Shown here in pieces: positions 47,301 through 56,300 of a stretch of 64,000 nt of DNA. Under the pieces are notes generated by a model that searched no databases, had not been told where the DNA came from, and saw only the letters and a list, made by a program, of their open reading frames with translations. Origin of the DNA: Lucinisca nassula (lineage: Eukaryota > Mollusca > Bivalvia > Lucinida > Lucinidae); assembly GCA_963580285.1 (NCBI GenBank), contig OY757010.1, forward strand, positions 211,142,138-211,206,137, read 5' to 3'. Position 1 is the stretch's first letter, and each line of letters begins with the position of its first letter. Both the position numbers and the translations under genes were made by a program.

Positions 47301-50300
47301 GAAAATATTTTCAGCATTACACTATATGTTATATAGTGAAAATAAGCCTCGCCCATGGCGGCCATGTTTTTTGTAAGATCAAATTTTTTTCAAGGAATCT
47401 GACAACAGTCCACCCAAGGACAATTCATGCAAATTACAATGAAATCCCACAAGTACTTTTGCAGAAAATGATTTTTTAGCATTACATTATATGTTAAATA
47501 GTGAAAATAAGCCCTGCCCATGGCGGCCATGTTTTTTGTCGGATCAAAATTTCTTCAAGGAATCTAAAAGAGGTCCACCCAAGGAACATTCATGCAAAAT
47601 AAAAACAAGGCATCACATGCGATACAAATCCCCTCGCACTAGACAACTTCGTGTGTGGAAAACACTGAAATGGCAAAAGTCCAACTTGCTTGAGATATTA
47701 TCATATGCAACATTTGTGTAAAGTTTGTTTAAAAATCCTCCAATAAATGTACATTCTAGAGTGATGACGTGTCTCTAAAAATAGCCATAGTGACCTTGAC
47801 TTGAGGCCATGACCACGAAAGTAGATCTTGCTCAAGATATTATCATAAGCATCTTTTGTGTGAAGTTATATTAAAATCTGTTAATAAATGTAGGCGGTAG
47901 AGCGATGACAAAGTTTTTCTAAAGATAGCCACAGTGACCTTGACTTTGAGGTCATGACCTTGAAAGTCGAAGTAAGTCGAGATACTATCATAAGAAACAT
48001 TTGTGTGAAGTTCTATTACAATCCATCATTAAATGTAGGCGCTAGAGCGATGACAAAGTTTTTCTAAAAATAGCCACAGTGACCTTGACCTTGAAAGTCT
48101 AAATAGCTCGAGATATTGTCATAAGGAACATTTGTGTGAAGTTATATTGAAATTTGTGAAAAAATGTAGTCACTAGAGCAATGACAAAGTTTTTCTAAAA
48201 ATAGCCACAGTGACCTTGACCTTGAAAGTCAAACTCACTCGAGGTATTGTCATAAGGAACATTTGTGTGAAGTTATATTGAAATGGATGAAGAAATGTAA
48301 GCGCTAGAGCCATGACAAAGTTTTTCTAAAAATAGCCACAGTGACCTTGACCTTGAAAGTGGAACTCACTAGAGATATTGTTATAAGGAACATTTGTGTG
48401 AAGTAATATTGAAATTGGTGAAAAAAATGTAAGCGCTAGAGCAATGACAAAGTTTTTCTAAAAATAGCCAGTGACCTTGACCTTGAAAGTCAAACTCGTT
48501 CGAGGTATTGTCATAAGCAACATTTGTGTGAAGTTATATTGAAATCAGTGAAGAAATGTAGGCGCTAGAGCGATAACAAAGTTTTCTAAAAATAGCCACA
48601 GTGACCTTGACCTTGAAAGTCGAAATGGTCAAACTCGCTCAAGATATTGTCATAAGGAACATTTGTGTGAAGTTATATTGAAATCGATGAAGAAATGTAA
48701 ACGCTAGAGGGATGACGAAGTTTTTCTAAAAATAGACACAGTGACCTTGACCTTGAAAGTGGAACTCGCTAGAGATATTGTCATAAGGAACATTTGTATG
48801 AAGTTATATTGAAATTGGTGAAGAAATGTAAACGCTAGAGCGATGACAAAGTTTTTCTAAAAAATAGCCACAGTGACCTTGACCTTGACCTTGAGGCCTT
48901 GACATTGATAGTCGAGCCCGCTTGAGATATTGTCATAAGGAACATTTGTGTGAAGTTATATTGAAATCAGTGAAGAAATATAGGCGATAGAGCGATGACA
49001 AAGTTTTTTCTAAAAATAGCCACAGTGACCCTGACCTTGAGGCCATGAGTTGGAAAGTCGAACTCGCTGGAGATATTTTTATAAGGAACATTTGTGTGAA
49101 GTTATATTGAAATTGGTGAAGAAATGTAGGCGCTAGAGCGATGAAAATGTTTTTCTAAAAATAGCCACAGTGACCTTGACCTTGAGGTCATGACCTTGAA
49201 AGTCCAACTCGCTCAAGATATTGTCATAAGGAACATTTGTGTGAAGTTATATTGAAATCAGTGAAGAAATGTAGGAGTTAGAGCGATAACAAAGTTTTTC
49301 TAAAATTAGCCACTGTGACCTTGACCTTGAAGCCATGACCTTGAAAGTGGAACTCGCTCAAGATATTTTTATAAGGATCATTTGTGTGAAGTTATATTGA
49401 AATTGGTGAAGAAATGTAAGCGCTAGAGCGATGACAATGTTTTTCTTAAAATAGCCACAGTGACCTTGACCTTGAGGTCATGACCTTGAATGTCCGACTT
49501 GCTCGAGATATTTGTATAAGGATCATTTGTTTGAAGTTATATTGAAATTGGGGGAGAAATGTAGGCGCTGTGAGCCATTACAAAGTTTTTCAAAAAATAG
49601 CCAGAGTGACCTTGACCTTGAGGTCATGACCTTGAAAGTCGATCTTGCTCCAGATATTGTTGTAAGGAACGTTTGTGTGAAGTTATATTAAAATCGGTCA
49701 AGAAATGTAGGCGCTAGAGCGATGACAAAAGTATGTACGTACGTACGTGGCGCTAGAGCGATGACAAAAGTATGTACGTACGTGGCGCTAGAGCGATGAC
49801 AAAAGTACGTACTTACGTACGTACGGGACAAATGCTGTATCCCCACTCACAACTATGTTGTGCGAGGGGATAATGAAATCCAACAGGTGGGTTTGGAGGA
49901 GAAGATGTTTAAAGATTTTTAATTTTTTGTGTGGTTTTGTTGCCATGGCAACCAGAGTTCTGGGTGTAACAAAATTCTTTGAAGGAATTTAGAAGAGGAC
50001 TAAGTAAGGAACATTCCTGTGAAGTTTGGTTACAATTGGCCCAGTAGTTTAGGAGGAGAAGATGTTTTAGCATTACACTATATGTTAAATAGGTAAAATA
50101 AGCCCCGCCCATGGCGGCCATGTCTTTTGTCGGATCAAAATTTCTTCAAGGAATCTGAAAGGGGTCCACCCAAGGAACATTCATGCAAAATAAAAATGAA
50201 ATCCAACAGGTGGTTTTGGAGGAGAAGATTTTTAAAGATTTTTAATATTTTGTGTTGATTTGTTGCCATGGCAACCAGAGTTTTGGGTGTAACAAAATTC

Positions 50301-53300
50301 TATGAAGGAATTTAGAAGAAGACTAAGTAAGGAACATTCCTATGAAGTTTGGTTACAATGGGCCCAATAGTTTAGGAGGAGAAGATGTTTTAGCATTACA
50401 CTATATGTTAAATAGGGAAAATAAGCCCCGCCCATGGCGGCCATGTTTTTTGTCGGATCAAAATTTCTTCAAGGAATCTGAAAGAGGTCAACCCAAGGAA
50501 CAGTCATGCAAAATAAAAATGAAATCCAACAGGTGGTTTTGGAAGAGAAGATTTTTAAAGATTTTTATTTTTTTTTGGTTTTGTTGCCATGGCAACCAGA
50601 GTTCTGGGTGTAACAAAATTCTTTGAAGGAATTTAGAAGAGGACTATGTAAGGAACATTCCTGTGAAGTTTGGTTACAATTGGCCCAGTAGTTTAGGAGG
50701 AGAAGATGTTTCAAGAAAAAGTTAAAGCACGGACGCACGACGGACACAGGGCCATGACAATAGCCCCGCTGGCCTTCGGCCAGTGGAGCTAAAAATACTC
50801 AGTTTTGACTTTTTCCCATACAAAAGTGACCAAATTTCACCTTGGCATAAAATAGGTCAAGATCATCCGAGGGTCATCATTTGAACAAACTTTGATGGGC
50901 TGGAGTCCCTAATGCTACATACAAAGCTTCAGGAAAAACCAAGTTTCGTGACAATTTGCCTTCTGGCTCCGGAGAAGTTTTTTTTAATGGTTTTTACCTT
51001 ATGTGATCTTGGTCATGTGACCAAACGAAAATTAATCAGTTTTCATTTCATTGTTCCTTAAAACTTTCATATTAAATTTGGCTACAAATGGCCCTGTGGT
51101 TTCTGTGGAAAACAAGTTTTAATTTTCATATCTAAATGACCTTGGGCCAAGGTTAATGAAAGACCTTGTCCCTGAATACATGTACTCTTGAAGTTAGCTT
51201 ACTGCATCAATCAATTTTCAGAAAACAGGTTGCACTAGTTTTCAAAAAGTACTCAGTTTTGACTTTTTCCCCATACAAAAGTCTGTGTGACCAAATTTCG
51301 AACCTAGCGTATAATAGTTCAAGGTCATCCGAGGATCATCATTTGAACAAATGAAAATGGGCCCCCGAGTCCCCAATGCTAAAAGTTTCATGACAATCAG
51401 CACACTGGTTCCAGAGAAGAAGATTTTTGAAGGGTTTTAACCTTATATGGACATCTTGGTCATGTGACCTGGTCATGGTCCCGTGAACAAAGTTTCGTTC
51501 CCCCATCCCATGGATGCTCCAGGTGAAATTTGACTTCAATCTGCCCAGTGGTTTCGGAGATGTCAGACAGACAGACAAAGGAAGCTCACCTATGAGCCTT
51601 GGGTTCAGTAGAGCTTACAAAGGTCCCCCAAGTACCCGAAAGTGTTTTCATTATTGAATTGGGTATATGTCTAAGGTCCCCGAATGGCGCTTTGGCAAGC
51701 AGTGTTTGGTAAAACCAGATTTGGGGTCATTTTTTAACCAACACAATTGACCCACCAGTACTATCAGTGTTTTAAGATGAAATAACCTCAATTTATAACT
51801 TTTTCACATGAAAATTACAACAAACTAAAGAAAGGCTGCTGTCATGTAAAGATGAGCTTGCAAAAACATCACATTAAATATCACATTACATACCTGTTCA
51901 TAAAAATCGGCAGCACCAGTGTAATTCACAATGGAAGATTCTTCAAGGGGTACAATAGAGGACATCTCTGCCTCTCCTTCGTGTACAGAACCTAAGAAAG
52001 AAAGAACATGCTATTATGTAAACACCTGTGATATGTTTGTTGGCCTGAATGGCCTACTTCCTGTGTGCTACCTAAAGTTTCGGAAACTGCTTTTCAAGGT
52101 GTAGTCAACCCTCTTTGTTTCGTTTGTGTGTTGAGGTTTTATGTTCCTGTCAACACTTGGTCATTACTTAAACATTGCTTCTGATATTATGGGACTTTTA
52201 CCTGAGCCCCGCCAAGCGAATTTGTGTCTTCAAGCATTCCGTCATGACAAATTTTAACTGTGAATGCCCAGCGATTCAGAGGGGCCAGGGATATGGCTTT
52301 CTGTCTGAAAGTTCCTCTTGATTCACTGCTTGTATGAGCGAGCAGCGAAGGTTCTGGCGAGACTGCGCGGATGCGCTGGCTCGCCTGAACATTCGCTGCT
52401 AGCATAGGCGATATTACCAAAATCGCTTGACGGGGCCCACCTGATATTGTGATGAAATGAATCTCAAAGAAACCACTAGAGTTTAAGTGACAGTCCAACT
52501 CGCATTACTTTCGCTTGGCAAGCTTGGACCTTCTAAGCAGTTTACAAGTACTGTTCAACTGGTTTCAATCCTGTGTGGAAGCACCCTGCAGCCCAATCTA
52601 TTTCTCCAAGCACCAATGGGCACGGCCTTAGTCAACACTCTCTATACCAACATTCAGTATAACAGCAAAATTCTTTTAAAACATCATTTTGACTTGCTCA
52701 TAAATACTCTGCTCATGTACAACTGTTTTTGTTGTTGTTTTGATTATTCAATATCCCACATTTTCACACAGAATATATAGAGATTACTCATTCTCCTGTT
52801 TAAAATATGGGATTATAAACCAAGGGAGGTAAAACAATCTGATAAAGAAACAAGTGCAAAGCACACGTTTTTTTAATGGATTGTTTTACATCCCGGGGTT
52901 TATAAATTCCATATTTCAAATAGGAGAAATGAATAATCTGCATATTACATGTACATGCACTTCCATAGACTTTTAGGACAGTTTGGATCTTGAATTTTGG
53001 ATCTGAAATCCCATTCAGTTGACTGTTTACAGCTCATGTTAACGGTTCAATCAGCGTAGTGTTAAAGAAGCTGGGTGGAAGAAAATCTGGATGGGCACCA
53101 TTTTGAAAGCGCTTTCTACAGTTGTGAACAAAAAGAGAAGAAACAAAGTGTTTCAGTGATAAAACAACTAAAATGTGAGATTAAACAAGAGGGGCCAGAG
53201 GGCCCTGATTCGCTCACCTGAATACTTCTGTCTCTAGTACATTCTATTTTTAGCTCTGGCGGCCATATGGTTTGTCAGGGCAGAAGCATCTTAGCTTATT

Positions 53301-56300
53301 TGGTAGGGTGTCACCTAGGCAACATTACAGGAGCAGTTGTCATTTGAAGACTTTTTTCTTTTTTTTAGCTCTGGAGGCCACCTTGTTCATTAGAGCAGAA
53401 TGGTTTTAGCTATTTTGGTAGGGAGTCACCTGAGCAACATTCCAGTGAAGTTTGAATCAAATTGGCCCAAGGATTTAGGAGAAATCCGCATTTGAGAAGC
53501 AAATTGACGTTTTTCTAATTTTAGCTCTGGTGGCTATTTTTTTCATCGGAGCGAGATCGTTTTAGCTATTTTAGTATTATAGTCATCTAAGCATCATTCC
53601 TACGAAGTTTGAATGAAATTGGCCCGAGGGTACAGGCATACCTGCCAACTTTCACCCATTAGGAATGAGTTTCACGATTTTTCCATGCATTTTGACCGCA
53701 CGATCGTGTTGCCAAAATAAGGCAAAAACCATGATTTTTCCACCTCCTCACGCTTGGTATTTTTATCAGCCATATTGTTTGTGGATAGTCATTTGGAATA
53801 TCTTGGATTTCTTCACTATTATTTTTGGAGATGAAAAAACCCTAAGTATATTTTTAGCTGTATTGACTATTTTTAACCCAATGATATATTACCCAGTAAC
53901 CACAAATAAATGCAAGTTGCCAACAGTTTTCTATCTGTATGAGCATAAACAGGGATGCCCTTTGCTGATCTTTTCATGTAAGTATGTTTGAACCATTATT
54001 TAATCTCTCCCAGATGTAATGAAAGTAAATATTTACCTATGAATGAGCGATGTCACGTATTTTCGTGACTACAAAAATTGTAGTTTTTATCTCTCAAACT
54101 AAGAATTGTATTGTTATTTGGTAATGAATGTGTTCTAACACTTCAGAAACAATTGTTTTGCAAAATAAAGGCTGTTAGAATCAGACATTAAGCACTCCTT
54201 GCAATTGCATGAAAACTGTTTCTGAGTAAAAGAACCTAATTTCAGACAGATCATATATTCAGACAATCTTTAGTTATTGCAAATACTGTTAATTATTGAA
54301 GCTTAAGTATTATACCAGTGATTTATTGGATAATACATAAAATGTAAACATGCAATTTTTTCTGATTGTACTAGTGAACTGGAGTGTGTCTACTAGTTTG
54401 AAAAAAAATCTCCCCCATGGAAATTTTGGGGAAAATATTCACTGCGCTTTATTCCATCTAAAAATGCCGTGACACCCAGAATCTCCCCCATGAAAAATTT
54501 GAAAAGTTGGCAGGTATGGTACAGGAGTTGTTGTTGTTTGAAGATTTTTTCTATTTTAGCTCTGGTAGCCATCTTGTTCCTCAGAGCAGAAAGATTTTAG
54601 CTATTTTGGTAGGGTGTCACCTACATAACAGTCCTGTGAAGTTTGAATCAAATTGGCCCAAGGGTTAAGAAGGAGTTTGCGTTTGAAGCAAATTTACCAT
54701 GTTTTTCTATTTTTAGCTATGGCAGCCATTTAGCTCATAAGAGCCAAACCATTTTAGCTATTTTGGTTGAGGGTCACCTCAGCAACATTGTCATGAAGTT
54801 TGAAAGAAATTGGCCCAAGGGTACAGGAGGTGTTGTCATTTGTAGATTTTTTCTATTTTTAGCTCTGGTGGCCATCTTGTTTGGCAGAGCGGAATGATTT
54901 TAGCTATTTTGGTAGATAGTCACCTGGGCAACATTCCTGTGACGTTTGAATTAAATTGGCTCAAGGGTTTAGGAGGAGTTCGCATTTGAAGCAAATTTGT
55001 TTTTTCTATTTCTAGCTCTGACCACCATATTGTTCATCGGAGCAGAATGATTTTAGCTATTTTGGCAGAGGATCACCTAAGCATCATTTCTATGAAGTTT
55101 AAATGAAATCGGCCTAGGGGTTTGGGAGGAGTAGTTGTTTAAAAAATTTTCTATTTTTAGCTCTGGGAGCCATCTTGTTCATCGGAGCAGAATGATTTTA
55201 GCTATTTTGGTACAGGGACATCTAGGCAACTTTCCTATGAAGTTTGAATGAAATTGGCCAAGGGGTATGGGAGGAGTAGTTGTTTAAAGATTTTTCTATT
55301 TTTAGCTCTGGCAGCCATCTTGTTCATCAGAGCTGAACCATTTTAGCTATTTTGTAGAGAGCCACCTAGGCAATATTCCTGTGAAGTTTAAATGAAATTG
55401 GCCCAAGGGTTTAGGAGGAGTAGTCTTTTAAAGCAATTGTTGACGACGGAGGATGGATATTGACCGAACACAATAGCTCACCATGAGCACTTCATGCTCG
55501 GGTGAGCTAATAAAGCGAAACGTACATCCTAATCAATGGTCATATACATGTTTTCTTTTGTTTCAGCATTGCAGCCGACTCATGTGCTACACATTATGCA
55601 TGTCTGTTGATATCTTCCCATACGCCTTTGCAATGACTTCATGAATAACGTTGATGTGACTGAAACTTTCCCGCATTTGAATATGACAATTTCACTACAA
55701 ATTTTGAAAGCAGTACCTTGGATCTTGAACATAAAGTAGTTCCAGCTACAAAGATTTATTTCCCCAGCTAAGAGGAAATATTTCTCCTTAGCGAAATTGA
55801 AAATGCCAAGTTTATAATTGGTAGAAATCATATTATTCATCTGTTATGCATGTAATATATATTCTTAATCTTTATTTCCTGAAAATATCGGTCCTCACCT
55901 CTGCAAACAGTGTAGATCCAGACCAGATGGCTTCTGATCAGGATCTTCATTGATTGTCATTCAGTTTTTAAATTTAACCACCTCACTTGGTTCTAATATT
56001 ATATCGAGTAATTTGAAAATAGATTGGTTGATAGTCAGAAATGGGTGCGACCAAATAGATTTATTCGGCAGGATAAGTGTAAACTTTATGAGAGCAAATT
56101 CAGTTACACAGCAGAAGTAGTCATTGTAAAAAGGATCCACTGTATTTTCATATACACCACAACCTCTTTATAACACTATTAATGGGGTCCAAAACAGAAA
56201 CCATGCTAGTTAAACAACCGTGTAATATCCAAAAAAAATGTATAGCTTATATAGAACCAGAAATTCAACTTTGGTGAAGTTGATGTCGCACCTGCTCCCC

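Larger units (their letters stand above)
47605..49872 (-). mobile_element. Helentron-like element, TATCCCCTCGCAC ends, precise insertion
   Basis: Starts ACAAGGCATCACATGCGAT (hairpin ATCACATGCGAT), then 'aatcccctcgcac'. It ends 'gtgcgaggggata'. Flanks gcaaaataaaa / atgaaatcc join to the sequence found intact near 50187 and 50510, so there is no target duplication and the target is A/A. Body: about 15 units of the 134-bp array, then a (GTAC)n run at 49733-49829. Confidence 0.88.
44806..50791 (-). mobile_element. Helentron-like element, GCTCCACTGGC ends, with nested copies
   Basis: Starts ACAAGAGGCCCAAGAGGGCC (hairpin), then 'gctccactggct'. It ends 'ggccttcggccagtggagcta' at 50791. Flanks gttttaaaaa / aaaatactcag fit the surrounding unit consensus. 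A second identical-type end at 46733 suggests two related copies joined. Units: 'catggcggccatgtttttt', 'tcaaggaatctgacagaggt', 'ccacccaaggaacattcatg', 'gttttggaggagaagattt'. About 46735-47150 is A/T-rich sequence with (AAAT)n at 47097-47116 that I cannot classify. Confidence 0.65.
40820..51600 (-). mobile_element. Large Helentron-like region with nested elements (left end not seen)
   Basis: Units of about 300-450 bp ('ttcatatgaaatttggttac', 'aaatggcccagtggtttctg', 'tgacc.aactcaaattaatca') occur at 40870-41780, 44370-44800 and 50800-51590. It ends 'gaagctcacctatgagcctt' and 'cagtagagctta' near 51600, after (GACA)n. Nested elements 42110-44359 and 44806-50791 lie between. Its left end is probably lost at the junction with the Penelope element. 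Confidence 0.5.
53185..55509 (-). mobile_element. Helentron-like element, GCTCACC ends
   Basis: Starts ACAAGAGGGGCCAGAGGGCC, then 'cgctcacctgaa'. It ends 'tagctcaccatgagcacttc' and 'gggtgagcta'. The body has about nine units ('ttttagctctggtggccat', 'cttgttcatcggagcagaat', 'gattttagctattttggta'). Interrupted by the transposon at 53637. In RNF103 intron 1. Confidence 0.75.

Noticed and set aside
50342..50626. 94-residue frame with KESERG and RRFLKIF
   Set aside because: Translation of a tandem unit shared with 46324 and 47491. The likeness to the 165-bp unit's frame is better explained by shared DNA ancestry than by a protein.
53665..53991. 108-residue frame in the 53637 transposon
   Set aside because: No domain or transposase motif seen; A/T-rich sequence opens frames by chance.
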